A stretch of DNA of 64,000 nucleotides from Streptomyces termitum (GTDB taxonomy: Bacteria > Actinomycetota > Actinomycetes > Streptomycetales > Streptomycetaceae). A program made the translations under genes and the position numbers. Every line of letters begins with the position of its first letter. Within the stretch, counting starts at the first letter, position 1. The DNA lies in NCBI RefSeq assembly GCF_014650175.1, contig NZ_BMUL01000002.1, forward strand, positions 67,150-131,149, written 5' to 3'. A model generated the notes under the pieces. It worked only from the letters and a program-made list of their open reading frames with translations, was not told the origin of the DNA and ran no database searches. This document shows positions 1 to 8,083 of this stretch, piece after piece.

Positions 1-795
1 CTTACGGACCGGGTCGAGGAGGGCCGCGTTCCGTGCGGCGTTGTCGCCGGTGAAGCGGGGCTGGTGGCGGCGGAAGTCGTCCTTCGACAGGTCCTTGCCC
101 GCGTCGGCGAAGGCGCCGGTGAGGAAGCCCCGGCCGAGCGGCGAGTACGGGACGAAGGTGACGCCCAGTTCGGCGGCGGCGGCCACGGCGGAGCGCTCGA
201 CGTCCCGGGAGAAGAGGGACCACTCCGACTGGAGGGCGGCGATCGGGTGCACGGCGTGCGCCTCGCGCAGTTCGGCACCGGTGACCTCGCTGAGCCCGAG
301 GCGGCGGACCTTGCCCTCGGCGACCAGTTCGGCCATGGCGCCGACGGACTCGGCGAGCGGCACGGCGGGGTCGCGGCGGTGCATGTAGTAGAGGTCGATG
401 GTGTCGGTGCCGAGGCGGCGCAGGCTGCCCTCGACGGCCTGCCGGATGTAGGCGCGGTCGTTGCGGATGCCGCGGTGCTGGGGGCGGGCGGGGTCGCGTT
501 CGATGGCGAACTTGGTGGCGAGGACGATCTCGTCGCGGTGGGCGGCGACGAAGGGGGCGAGGAACTCCTCGTTGGCGCCGCTGCCGTAGATGTCGGCGGT
601 GTCGATGAGGGTGACGCCCTGTTCCAGGGCGGCGTCGAGGGTGTCGCGGGCGGTGGCCTCGTCGGTGGCGCCGTAGAACTCGCTGATGCCCATGGCGCCG
701 AAGCCCTGGACGCCGATCTCGGGGCCGTCGGGGCCGCCGAGGCGCACGGTGTCGATCTTTCCGGTGCCGCCGGTGGTGCCGGTGCCGTCGTTCAT
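1..795 (-). CDS. Aldo/keto reductase, 3' part beyond left edge
   Basis: Probable NAD(P)H-dependent aldo/keto reductase of the (beta/alpha)8-barrel AKR superfamily, which reduces or oxidises carbonyl compounds in the cytoplasm. The visible 265 residues include the GFGAMG segment near residue 30, LIDTADIYGSG with the catalytic Asp and Tyr, the ATKF lysine block, the DLYYMHR strand ending in the catalytic His, and the LGLSE block. The C-terminal cofactor-binding end lies outside the window. The ATG at 795-793 overlaps the stop codon of the upstream merR-like gene as ATGA, so the two are translationally coupled. The context suggests induction by the MerR regulator in response to a reactive carbonyl or drug, which is inference. 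The exact substrate cannot be read from the sequence. Confidence 0.9.
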   Translation of the reverse strand, partial: MNDGTGTTGGTGKIDTVRLGGPDGPEIGVQGFGAMGISEFYGATDEATARDTLDAALEQGVTLIDTADIYGSGANEEFLAPFVAAHRDEIVLATKFAIERDPARPQHRGIRNDRAYIRQAVEGSLRRLGTDTIDLYYMHRRDPAVPLAESVGAMAELVAEGKVRRLGLSEVTGAELREAHAVHPIAALQSEWSLFSRDVERSAVAAAAELGVTFVPYSPLGRGFLTGAFADAGKDLSKDDFRRHQPRFTGDNAARNAALLDPVRK

Positions 796-1220
796 GGGGA
801 AACGCCTCCGCAGATGGTTCCGTAGTGGTCGATCTTGAGGTCGAGCACGGCGAGCGTGGACTGGAGCTCGGCGATCCGGCGCACGACGTCGCTCCGGGTG
901 GACTCCAGGAGGGCCCGGCGCTCGGCGTGGGTGTGGTCGCCCTCCCGGACCAGCTCGGCGTAGCGGACCATGTCCGCCACCGGCATCCCGGTCAGCCGCA
1001 GTTTGCCGACGAACGCCAGCCAGCCGAGGTCGCGTTCGGTGAAGCGCCGCTGCCCGGTGTGCGACCGGTCGACGTGCGGCATGAGGCCGATCCGCTCGTA
1101 CCAGCGCAGGGTGTGCGCGGTGAGGCCGGTGAGGGCGGCCACCTCGCTGATCGTGTAGCGGTCCTTCCCCCGCGGCGCGGTCGTGCTCTCGACGCTCTGG
1201 ACGCTCTCGGTCACGCTCAT
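792..1220 (-). CDS. MerR family transcriptional regulator
   Basis: A 142-residue MerR-type DNA-binding activator/repressor. After a roughly 20-residue variable N-terminus comes the winged helix YTISEVAALTGLTAHTLRWYERIGL, with the family signature LRWYERIGL and the wing GQRRF. A dimerising coiled coil follows (RRALLESTRSDVVRRIAELQ) and then a short C-terminus. There is no metal-binding cysteine cluster like that of CueR or MerR, so it belongs to the drug- or metabolite-responding group. Its stop codon overlaps the start of the aldo/keto reductase (ATGA), making a two-gene operon. A near-perfect palindrome of MerR-operator type lies 18 bases upstream of the ATG, so autoregulation is likely. Confidence 0.92.
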   Translation of the reverse strand: MSVTESVQSVESTTAPRGKDRYTISEVAALTGLTAHTLRWYERIGLMPHVDRSHTGQRRFTERDLGWLAFVGKLRLTGMPVADMVRYAELVREGDHTHAERRALLESTRSDVVRRIAELQSTLAVLDLKIDHYGTICGGVSP

Positions 1221-1237
1221 GCCCCCACGCTAAAAGG

Positions 1238-1253
1238 TTGGAGTGCACTTCAA
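1238..1253. promoter_or_regulatory. Probable MerR operator
   Basis: The 16-bp near-palindrome TTGGAGTGCACTTCAA has a perfect AGTGCACT core. It sits between the divergent merR-like gene (starts 1220) and the serine hydrolase (starts 1272). The form, AGTGCACT flanked by TTG/CAA, is typical of MerR-family operators. Seen directly; its role as the binding site is inferred from position and form. Confidence 0.65.
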
Positions 1254-1258
1254 GCAAG

Positions 1259-1264
1259 TAGGCT
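1259..1264 (+). promoter_or_regulatory. Putative -10 element for a leaderless serine hydrolase mRNA
   Basis: TAGGCT fits the Streptomyces TANNNT -10 form and lies seven bases before the ATG at 1272, so transcription may start at or next to the A of the start codon. No Shine-Dalgarno sequence is present before that ATG, which agrees with a leaderless mRNA. The -35 region would overlap the MerR palindrome. Confidence 0.4.
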
Positions 1265-1271
1265 CGGCTCC

Positions 1272-2099
1272 ATGAACAGCAGCGTGCCCAGCCTGGCGGC
1301 GATCGAGAACTGGCCCGTCCCGACCGCGGCGGCGGCCGTGGTCCGCGCCGACGGCACGGTGGCCGGGAGCCACGGCCCCACCGGCCACCGCTTCCCGCTC
1401 GCCTCGGTGACCAAGCCGCTGGCGGCGTACGCGGTGCTCGTCGCGTACGAGGAGGGGGCGATCGACCTCGACGAGCCGGCCGGTCCGGAGGGCGCCACCG
1501 TGCGCCACCTGCTGGCGCACACCTCGGGGCTCGCCTTCGACGAGAACCGCGTCCAGGCCGCGCCCGGCACCCGCCGGATCTACTCCAACACCGGCTTCGA
1601 GGTCCTGGGCGACCTGGTCGCCAAGGCCACCGACATCCCCTTCGCCGACTACCTGCACCAGGCGGTCCTGGAGCCGCTGGGCATGGCGGCGACGAGCCTG
1701 GAGGGCTCCCCCGCCAAGGACGCGGTGTCGACCGTGGACGACCTGGTGCGGTTCGCGGCCGAGGTGCAGGCGCCCCGGCTGCTCGACGCCCGCACGGTGC
1801 TGGACGCGATGACGGTCGCGTACCCCGGCCTCACCGGCATCCTGCCGGGCTACGGGCACCAGCGGCCCAACGACTGGGGGCTCGGCTTCGAGATCCGCGA
1901 CGGCAAGGCGCCGCACTGGACGGGCGCCGCGTCCTCGCCGCGCACGTTCGGCCACTTCGGCCAGGCCGGGACCTTCCTGTGGGTCGACCCGGACGCGGGG
2001 GCGGCGTGCGTGGCGCTGACGGACCGGGCGTTCGGGCCGTGGGCGGTCGAGGCGTGGCCGCCGTTCACCGACGCGGTCCTCGCCGACCTGCGCCGCTGA
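1272..2099 (+). CDS. Serine hydrolase, beta-lactamase/PBP4-like family
   Basis: A 275-residue protein of the class C beta-lactamase/DD-peptidase-like serine hydrolase family (esterases, D-aminopeptidases, penicillin-recognising enzymes). The nucleophile motif SxxK is SVTK near residue 43, the YSN motif corresponding to YxN follows at RIYSNTGFE, and the third motif is near HFGQAGTF. The family scaffolds HLLAHTSGL and LEPLGM are both present. No signal peptide or membrane segment is visible, so it is probably cytoplasmic, which argues against a penicillin-binding or resistance role. The ATG at 1272 was chosen because the conserved fold begins right after it; the reading frame is open further upstream but overlaps merR. 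It is divergent from merR and may share its operator. Confidence 0.85.
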   Translation: MNSSVPSLAAIENWPVPTAAAAVVRADGTVAGSHGPTGHRFPLASVTKPLAAYAVLVAYEEGAIDLDEPAGPEGATVRHLLAHTSGLAFDENRVQAAPGTRRIYSNTGFEVLGDLVAKATDIPFADYLHQAVLEPLGMAATSLEGSPAKDAVSTVDDLVRFAAEVQAPRLLDARTVLDAMTVAYPGLTGILPGYGHQRPNDWGLGFEIRDGKAPHWTGAASSPRTFGHFGQAGTFLWVDPDAGAACVALTDRAFGPWAVEAWPPFTDAVLADLRR

Positions 2100-2114
2100 C
2101 CCGGGGGCGGGGGC

Positions 2115-2735
2115 TCAGACCTCGCAGGAGGAGGCGGGCAGCGAGCCGTCGGTGCCGGTGACGGTCACCCGGGCGGTGCCGGAGCGGTCGGCGGAGAAGG
2201 CCATCGTGCACACCAGCTGCCCGACCGCGCCGGGCGGCAGCGAGCGGACCGGGAAGCCCACCCGGATCAGGAGGCCGTCCGGCCCGTCGGTCCTGACCTG
2301 GGCGGCCCGCAGGCCGTCCGGGGGCAGTGCGGTGGTCAGGCCGGCCGCGCGCTCGGGCGGGCGGGGTCCGGCGAAGAGCGCGGCGAGCGCCTTCGCCGGG
2401 GCGATGCCGGCGGCGTACGGATGGCCGGCGTCGATCTCGTACCCCTGCCCGAAGCCGTCGAAGGGGACGGTCTCCCCGGTCGCGGCGTCCGGGTCGCCGC
2501 CCGGCCCGCTCCGGGTGGGGACCGGCACGCCGATGCGGCCGACGTCCCGGGAGACCGGCATCAGCCGCCCGTCGGGGCCGAGGAAGTACAGCAGCAGCCG
2601 GCTCTCGGGGAAGGGCGCGACGACGACGGTGGGCGCCCCGCCCGCCTCCACGACGTCGCTGCCCCGGATGCCGCAGCCGGCGAGCGCCAGCAGTCCGGCG
2701 GCGCACAGGGCGAGCCGGGCGGCCCGCCGGGTCAC
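2115..2735 (-). CDS. GerMN-type lipoprotein of the two-component operon
   Basis: A 206-residue predicted lipoprotein. The signal peptide ends in a lipobox (LLALAGC) with the lipidated Cys near residue 21. The body resembles the GerMN (spore germination/sporulation) fold, with the characteristic segment ALAALFAGPRPPE followed by LTTALPPDG. GerMN-containing lipoproteins also occur in LpqB, the partner of the MtrAB two-component system. It starts with GTG overlapping the kinase stop codon (GTGA), so it is the third gene of a coupled operon (regulator, kinase, lipoprotein). It probably sits on the outer face of the membrane and modulates or is controlled by the kinase; that role is inference. Confidence 0.75.
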   Translation of the reverse strand: MTRRAARLALCAAGLLALAGCGIRGSDVVEAGGAPTVVVAPFPESRLLLYFLGPDGRLMPVSRDVGRIGVPVPTRSGPGGDPDAATGETVPFDGFGQGYEIDAGHPYAAGIAPAKALAALFAGPRPPERAAGLTTALPPDGLRAAQVRTDGPDGLLIRVGFPVRSLPPGAVGQLVCTMAFSADRSGTARVTVTGTDGSLPASSCEV

Positions 2736-4330
2736 AGCGGGATCCGGACCGTGAACACGGCGCCGCCCTCCGGTCCGTTGGCGGCCTCGACGGTGCCGCC
2801 GTGCAGCCGTACGTTCTCCTCGGTGATGGCCAGGCCGAGGCCGCTGCCCGCCGAGCGGGCGCGGGCCGGGTCGGCCTTGAAGAAGCGGTCGAAGACGTGC
2901 GGCAGGACGTCGGGGTGGATGCCGGGGCCCCGGTCGGAGACCTCCGTGACGAGGGTGTCCCCCTCCGCGCGCACCCGGACCGTGACGGGGGCGGCGCCGT
3001 GCCGGAGCGCGTTGCCGACCAGGTTGGCCACGACGACGTCGAAGCGGCGCGGGTCGAGGTCGGCCCGGACGCCCTCGGCGAGCAGCGGGACGACCTGCGC
3101 GGGGTCGGTCCAGCGGCGGCCGGCCAGGGTCCTGCGGACGCAGTCGGCGACGTCCACCTGGTCGGTGTGGAGCTCGGCGGCGCGGGCGTCGAAGCGGGAG
3201 ATCTCCATCAGGTCCTCGACGAGCACGGCGAGCTTGACCGTCTCGGCGCTGATCAGCCGGACCGCGCGGGCCGTGTCGCTGTCCAGGGCGCCGGCGTCCT
3301 CGTCGAGGACCTCGGTGACGGCGAGCATCCCGGCGAGCGGGGTGCGCAGTTCGTGCGAGACGTCGGAGGCGAAGCGGCGGGCGCGGGCCTCGGCGCGGCG
3401 CAGCTCGGTGACGGAGCGCTCCAGTTCGGCGGCGGACTCGTTGAAGGTGCGGGCCAGGTCGGCGAGTTCGTCGCTGCCCTTGGCGTGGATGCGGGTGTCG
3501 AGGCGGCCCCGGCCCATGCTGTGGGCGGCGTGGCGCAGTTCGCGTACGGGCCGCAGGACGCCCCGCGCGGCGATCAGCGCGGGGACGAGGGCGACGGCGA
3601 GCGCGGGCAGCGCGCCGTCGCGGGCGGCGGTGACCAGGGCCTCGATGTTCGCCTCCTCCTCGCCCAGCTCCATCACCGCGTAGACGACGAGGCCGGTGGG
3701 CTGGCCCGCGCCCGCCACCGCGTCGGTGCGGAAGACCGCGGGCACGGCGATCGTCAGATACGGTACGCGGCCCTTGACCACCCGCTGGAAGCCGGCCTGC
3801 GGGGTGGCCGTGCGGGCGTGGGCGCGGTCGCGCAGTTCGGGGGTGATGACGCTGGAGGTGGGGCGGTCGGTGGAGGAGACGCGGAGGGAGCCGTACTCGG
3901 CGTAGACCCGCCAGGGGCGGGGCTTGCCCTGGCGGGCGATGCGCATGAGGGCGTCGCGCAGCGAGTCCGGGTCGGGGGGCAGGGCGAGGTTGAGGTCGTC
4001 GACCTGCTGGCGGAAGGCGGAGACGGCGGTGTTCTGGGTCTGCTCCAGGATCGCGTTGCGGGCGGCCCGGTAGGTGAGGGCGGCGGTGGTGCCGCAGCCG
4101 ACGGCGGCGACCAGGAGGAAGGCGAGGACCAGGCGGGTGCGCAGGCCGAAGGGGCGGGGGCGGCGGCGCCGGGCGCGCCGCGCGGCGCGCGTGTCCGGCG
4201 CGGGCGTGCGCTCCGGCTCCGGTGCGGCCGTCCGCTCCGCGCGGCGGGTCCGGCCGCGCCGGAAGCGGCGGCCCGGGGTGCCGGACGGTTCCCCCGCCGC
4301 CGGGCCGGCCGGGTTCACACAGGTCTTCAC
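2732..4330 (-). CDS. Sensor histidine kinase, HAMP type
   Basis: A 532-residue membrane sensor kinase. An Arg/Pro-rich cytoplasmic N-terminus of about 75 residues precedes the first membrane helix (LVLAFLLVAAVGCGTTAAL). An extracytoplasmic sensor segment of roughly 150 residues and a second helix (LPALAVALVPALIAARG) follow. Then come HAMP, a HisKA domain with phospho-acceptor H326 in SHELRTPL, and a complete HATPase with N box (VVANLVGNALRHG), DRGPGI and GSGLGLAI. GTG at 4330 overlaps the stop codon of the response regulator (GTGA), which decides this start. With the upstream regulator and downstream lipoprotein it forms one signalling unit. The stimulus is unknown; an envelope signal is plausible from the lipoprotein partner. 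Confidence 0.9.
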   Translation of the reverse strand: MKTCVNPAGPAAGEPSGTPGRRFRRGRTRRAERTAAPEPERTPAPDTRAARRARRRRPRPFGLRTRLVLAFLLVAAVGCGTTAALTYRAARNAILEQTQNTAVSAFRQQVDDLNLALPPDPDSLRDALMRIARQGKPRPWRVYAEYGSLRVSSTDRPTSSVITPELRDRAHARTATPQAGFQRVVKGRVPYLTIAVPAVFRTDAVAGAGQPTGLVVYAVMELGEEEANIEALVTAARDGALPALAVALVPALIAARGVLRPVRELRHAAHSMGRGRLDTRIHAKGSDELADLARTFNESAAELERSVTELRRAEARARRFASDVSHELRTPLAGMLAVTEVLDEDAGALDSDTARAVRLISAETVKLAVLVEDLMEISRFDARAAELHTDQVDVADCVRRTLAGRRWTDPAQVVPLLAEGVRADLDPRRFDVVVANLVGNALRHGAAPVTVRVRAEGDTLVTEVSDRGPGIHPDVLPHVFDRFFKADPARARSAGSGLGLAITEENVRLHGGTVEAANGPEGGAVFTVRIPL

Positions 4331-5010
4331 AGCGGTCCGAAGCGGTAGCCGAAGCCGCGCAGGGTCTGGATGTAGCGGGGCTCGCCGGGGGTGTCCTCGA
4401 TCTTGGCGCGCAGCCGCCGCACGCAGGCGTCCACCAGCCGGGCGTCGCCGTGGTAGTTGTGCTCCCAGACGTGCTCCAGGAGCTGCTGGCGGCTGAAGAC
4501 CTGCTCGGGGGCGGCGGTGAGGTGGAGCAGCAGCTTCAGCTCGGAGGGGGCGAGGGCGATCCGCTCGCCGTCCTTGGCGACGGTGAGGCCCGCCCGGTCG
4601 ACGGCGAGGGCGCCGTGGTGCTCGACCGCCGGGCGGCCGCCGCCGAGGTCCTCGATGCGGCGCAGCACGGCCCGGATGCGGGCCTCGATGACCTCGGTGC
4701 GGGCGGGTTTGACGATGTAGTCGTCGGCGCCCGCCTCCAGCCCGACGACGACGTCGAAGTCGTCGCCCCGGGCGGTGAGCATGATGATCGGGAGCTGGCT
4801 GCCCTCGCGGACGCGGCGGCAGACCTGGACGCCGTTCATGCCGGGCAGCATGAGGTCGAGGAGCAGCAGGTCGGGGCGGAACTCGCCGAGGGCGGCGAGC
4901 CCGGCCTCGCCGGTGGCGGCGGTGCGCACCTCGTGGCCGCGGCGCCGGAGGCCGAGCTCGACGCCTTCGCGGACCGAGGGGTCGTCTTCGATGAGGAGCA
5001 CGCGGGGCAT
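4327..5010 (-). CDS. OmpR/PhoB-family response regulator
   Basis: A 227-residue DNA-binding response regulator. The receiver domain occupies residues 1-120, with acidic pocket EDD at 8-10, phospho-acceptor D52 in LLLLDLMLPG, the Thr in IIMLTARGD and the conserved Lys in YIVKPA. The winged-helix effector domain at about 135-227 contains LAPSELKLLLHL and the recognition helix in RLVDACVRRLRAKIED. It is similar in layout to the CseB/AfsQ1 group of Streptomyces regulators, but no divergent or upstream ECF sigma gene is present, so neither name is applied. It is first in the operon and probably controls it. A possible leaderless promoter lies just upstream. Confidence 0.93.
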   Translation of the reverse strand: MPRVLLIEDDPSVREGVELGLRRRGHEVRTAATGEAGLAALGEFRPDLLLLDLMLPGMNGVQVCRRVREGSQLPIIMLTARGDDFDVVVGLEAGADDYIVKPARTEVIEARIRAVLRRIEDLGGGRPAVEHHGALAVDRAGLTVAKDGERIALAPSELKLLLHLTAAPEQVFSRQQLLEHVWEHNYHGDARLVDACVRRLRAKIEDTPGEPRYIQTLRGFGYRFGPL

Positions 5011-5016
5011 TCGTGG

Positions 5017-5022
5017 AGTATC
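5017..5022 (-). promoter_or_regulatory. Putative -10 element of the two-component operon
   Basis: On the minus strand GATACT lies six bases before the ATG of the response regulator, and no ribosome binding site lies between them. This is the spacing expected of a leaderless Streptomyces transcript. It is a single short match, so confidence is low. Confidence 0.35.
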
Positions 5023-5067
5023 CCAAGGTCGGCGGGGGTCCCGGCGGGGAGCCCCGGGCGGGGTGGG

Positions 5068-6675
5068 TCAGGCGCGGCGGGCGAGCCGGGCGGTGGCGGC
5101 CGTCAGGAGCGCGGACACCTCGGTGAGGCGCAGCGGACGGGCGAGGAGGACGAAGACGGCGAGGACGGCGGCGGCCCCGGCGAGACCGGAGACGACGGCC
5201 CCGGCCTGGGCGGTTCCCTCGGCGGCGGCCAGGCCGTATCCGGCGGCGGGGACGGCGGCGAGCAGCAGCCGGCCGGGGCCGGAGCCGCCGTCGGCGGCCG
5301 GGAGGCGGCGGCGCAGGACGCGGGCGGTGAGGGCCCAGCCGGCCCAGAGGGCGAGCGAGTACCCGGCGGCCATGCCGGTGACGGTCCAGCGGGTGGGCAG
5401 CCACTGGTGGGCGGCGAGCGCCAGGAGCGCGTTGAGACCGGCGATGACGAGGTTGAGCAGGAAGGGGGTGCGGGTGTCGCGGAGCGCGTAGAAGGCGCGG
5501 GTGCACACGTACTGGCCGGAGAGGGCGATCAGGCCGGGGGCGAGCGCCATCAGGGTCCAGGCCATGGCCCGTACGTCGGCGTCGCCGGTGGCGCCGTAGC
5601 CGAAGACGACCGACATGAGGGGGACGGCGAGGGCGAAGAGGGCGCAGGCGGCGGGGACGACGGCGGCGGCGGTGGTGCGCTGGGCGTAGCCGATGTCGCG
5701 GCGGACGGCGGCGAGGTCGCCGTCGGCGGCGGCGCCGCTCATCCGGGGCATGAGGGCGGTGACCAGGGAGACGGTGACGATGCCGTGCGGGACGGCCCAC
5801 AGCAGGTAGGCGTTGTTGTAGGCGGCGAGGCCGGCGCCGCCGGTGCCCGCGCCGGCGCCCGCGGAGGTGGCGACCCAGGTGGTGACCCAGTAGGCGGCCT
5901 GGTTGGTGAGGACGAGGAGGACGAGCCAGCCGGCGGCGCGCAGCGGGGCGGCGAGGCCGCTGCCGCGCCAGTCGAGGCGGGGCCGGAAGCGGAAGCGGGC
6001 GGCGCGCAGCGAGGGGAGGAGGGCGAGGGCCTGGGCGGCGATGCCGGCGGTGGTGCCCCAGCCGAGGAGGGCGGTCTCGCCCGCCGTGAGCGCGCCGCCG
6101 TCGCTGACGGCGAGGAAGAGGCCGAAGACGGCGACGGCCACGACGTTGTTGAGGACGGGGGTCCACATCATGGCGCCGAACCGGCCGCGGGCGTTGAGGA
6201 CCTGGCCGAGGAGGGTGAAGAGGCCGAGGAAGAGGATCTGCGGCAGGCAGGCGCGGGTGAAGGCGATGGTGAGGTCGCGCTGGCCGCCGGTGTAGTCGGT
6301 GTACGCGTCGACGAGGGCGGGCGCGGCGAGGACGGCGCCGGCGGTGAGGACGAGGAGGGCGAGCCCGCAGAGGGTGAGGAGCCGGTCGGTGTAGGCGGCG
6401 CCGCCGTCCTCGTGCTCCTTGGCGGCCTTGACCAGTTCGGGGACGAAGACGGCGTTGAGGGCGCCACCGAGGAGCAGGGTGTAGACGATGGTGGGGACGG
6501 AGTTGCCGACCGCGTAGCCGTCGGCGACCAGGCCCGCGCCGAGCGCGGCGGCGACGACGGCGGCGCGGACGAAGCCGGTGGCGCGGGAGACGAGCGAGCC
6601 GGCGGCCATGACGGCGCCGCTGCGGAGCGCGGACGGCTTCTTCGGGGGTGCGGGCGGCGGGGCGAGCGTCGTCAC
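5068..6675 (-). CDS. murJ: MurJ/MviN-family lipid flippase
   Basis: A 535-residue polytopic membrane protein of the MOP superfamily, MurJ (MviN) branch, which flips lipid-linked peptidoglycan precursors across the membrane. It has about 14 hydrophobic segments. The family hallmark near the N-terminus is SLVSRATGFVRAAVVAAALG; NSVPTIVYTLLLGGALNAVFVPEL and a later RAFYALRDTRTPFL block follow. Streptomyces usually has another MviN homologue with a kinase-like extension near the replication origin; this protein lacks such an extension and may be an accessory copy, which is inference. GTG at 6675 overlaps the stop of the FemX-like gene (GTGA), tying precursor flipping to aminoacyltransfer onto the precursor. 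Confidence 0.88.
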   Translation of the reverse strand: MTTLAPPPAPPKKPSALRSGAVMAAGSLVSRATGFVRAAVVAAALGAGLVADGYAVGNSVPTIVYTLLLGGALNAVFVPELVKAAKEHEDGGAAYTDRLLTLCGLALLVLTAGAVLAAPALVDAYTDYTGGQRDLTIAFTRACLPQILFLGLFTLLGQVLNARGRFGAMMWTPVLNNVVAVAVFGLFLAVSDGGALTAGETALLGWGTTAGIAAQALALLPSLRAARFRFRPRLDWRGSGLAAPLRAAGWLVLLVLTNQAAYWVTTWVATSAGAGAGTGGAGLAAYNNAYLLWAVPHGIVTVSLVTALMPRMSGAAADGDLAAVRRDIGYAQRTTAAAVVPAACALFALAVPLMSVVFGYGATGDADVRAMAWTLMALAPGLIALSGQYVCTRAFYALRDTRTPFLLNLVIAGLNALLALAAHQWLPTRWTVTGMAAGYSLALWAGWALTARVLRRRLPAADGGSGPGRLLLAAVPAAGYGLAAAEGTAQAGAVVSGLAGAAAVLAVFVLLARPLRLTEVSALLTAATARLARRA

Positions 6676-7868
6676 CGGCGGGCCAGGTACGCCTGGAAGG
6701 CGCGGTACAGCGCGTGGTTGGTCGTGCCGTGCATCGGTGTCTCCCACTCCCCCAGCGTCTCGACGACCTGTCCGCCCGTGCCGAGCTTCCAGCGCAGCAG
6801 CCCGTGGGCGCGGTCGTCCGGATCGAGGGTGGAGGGTACCCCGCGCAGGTCGTAGACGTCGGCCCCGAGGGCGTGGGCGTCGAGGAGCATGCGCCACTGG
6901 AGGGCGTTGGAGGGGCGGACCTCGCGGCGGTGGTCGGCGGAGGCGCCGGTCTGGTACCAGACCCGGCCGCCGACGGTGATCATGGTGTGGGCGGCGAGGA
7001 TCTCGCCCTCGTGGCGGGCCAGGTAGAGCTTCATGCGGCCGGGGTGCTCGGCGTTGAGGACGGCGTACTGGCGCTCGTAGTAGGCGAGGGAGCGGCCGAG
7101 GCGGAAGCCGTCGCGCTCCTCGGTGATCCGCAGCAGGCGGTGGAACTCGGGGAGGTCGGCGGCGGAGCCGAGGGTGATCTCGACGCCGGACTTGCGGGCC
7201 CTGCGGACGTTGCGCCGCCATTCCTGGTTGAGGCCGGCCCACAGGTCGTCGGGGGTGCGGCCGGTGAGCGGGACCTGGAAGACGTGCCGGGGCTGGGCGT
7301 CGGCGCCGTCCTCGGAGTCGCCGCCGCAGCGCTTCCAGCCGCGGGCGCGGAGGCGTTCGGCGACGGCGGTGCCGAGCGGGTCGACCTCGTCGGCGAGGGC
7401 GTCGCCGAGGCGGCGGCCGGGGCCGGTGGCGGCCTTGACGGTGGCGGCGTGCCAGCGGCGGTGGGCGGGGGTGGGGCCGATGCGGACGGCGAAGGCGCCG
7501 GCGGCCCGCAGGTGGGCGAGGAGCGGGTCGAGCCAGTGGTCGAGGTCGGGGTCGGCCCAGTCGGCGACGGGTCCCTCGGGGAGGTAGGCGAAGTACTTGC
7601 GGGTGCCGGGGAAGGCGCGGAGCAGGACGAGGGCGACGCCGGTGAGGCCGCCGTCGGCGGGTCCCCAGCCGACGAGCTGGTGGCACCAGCCGTCCTTGAC
7701 CCGGGCCCAGGCGGGCAGTTGGAGGAAGCTGGGACCTTCGGGTCCGGTCCGGGCGGCGAGGAAGGCGCGGTACGCCTCCGGGGTGACGGTGGCGAGCCGG
7801 AGCGGTCCGGCGGGCGGGCGGGCGCCCCGGTGCTTCACGGGTGCGGGCGTCAGGAGCAGCGCTGACAC
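6672..7868 (-). CDS. FemX/FemAB-like aminoacyltransferase
   Basis: A 398-residue member of the FemABX/GNAT-fold peptidoglycan bridge-forming enzymes, which use aminoacyl-tRNA to add an interpeptide amino acid (Gly in Streptomyces) to lipid II. Typical segments are FLQLPAWARVKDGW near residue 50, the NQEWRRNVRRARKSGVE block, GRVWYQTGASA and an ALQWRMLLDAH stretch. GTG at 7868 was chosen because GAGGAGG lies eight bases upstream; the frame is open for another 129 bases without a better start. It is coupled to the MurJ-like gene by a GTGA overlap and is divergent from the L,D-transpeptidase, so three cell-wall genes cluster here. The acceptor and donor cannot be told from sequence alone. Confidence 0.87.
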   Translation of the reverse strand: MSALLLTPAPVKHRGARPPAGPLRLATVTPEAYRAFLAARTGPEGPSFLQLPAWARVKDGWCHQLVGWGPADGGLTGVALVLLRAFPGTRKYFAYLPEGPVADWADPDLDHWLDPLLAHLRAAGAFAVRIGPTPAHRRWHAATVKAATGPGRRLGDALADEVDPLGTAVAERLRARGWKRCGGDSEDGADAQPRHVFQVPLTGRTPDDLWAGLNQEWRRNVRRARKSGVEITLGSAADLPEFHRLLRITEERDGFRLGRSLAYYERQYAVLNAEHPGRMKLYLARHEGEILAAHTMITVGGRVWYQTGASADHRREVRPSNALQWRMLLDAHALGADVYDLRGVPSTLDPDDRAHGLLRWKLGTGGQVVETLGEWETPMHGTTNHALYRAFQAYLARR

Positions 7869-8083
7869 GGCGGGAGCCTCCTCGGGGTCGCGGCCGTGCC
7901 TCGGTGGCGCGGCGGACAGCAGGCTCACAGCCGGATGAGACCGGTCCGCGCGGCGTGTGTGACGGGACGGTGACCGTTTCTCCGCAGCTGCCGTCACAGG
8001 GGTCCGCGGGCCGCCGCGGGGGCCCCGGGGGCGCCTAGAGTCCGGGCATCCCGCCCTTTCCTTCCTCTTCCCGGAGGTGCTCC
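7869..8083. promoter_or_regulatory. Divergent promoter region femX-like / L,D-transpeptidase
   Basis: This 215-base non-coding gap separates two divergent cell-wall genes. TAGAGT at 8036-8041 fits a -10 element for the transpeptidase, followed by a leader of roughly 35 bases ending in GGAGG at 8072-8076. No clear operator was recognised. Confidence 0.4.

Noticed and set aside
64..825. Long plus-strand open frame opposite the aldo/keto reductase
   Set aside because: Gly/Ala/Val/Asp-rich translation with no family features; it is the mirror frame of a real gene in high-GC DNA.
2327..4348. 673-residue open frame opposite the histidine kinase
   Set aside because: Arg-rich then Gly/Val-rich low-complexity product lying fully antisense to a kinase with all its motifs.
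2115..5010. Identification as afsQ1/afsQ2 or cseB/cseC
   Set aside because: Domain order is similar, but no sigma gene is adjacent and the lipoprotein is last rather than first; the names would be guesses.
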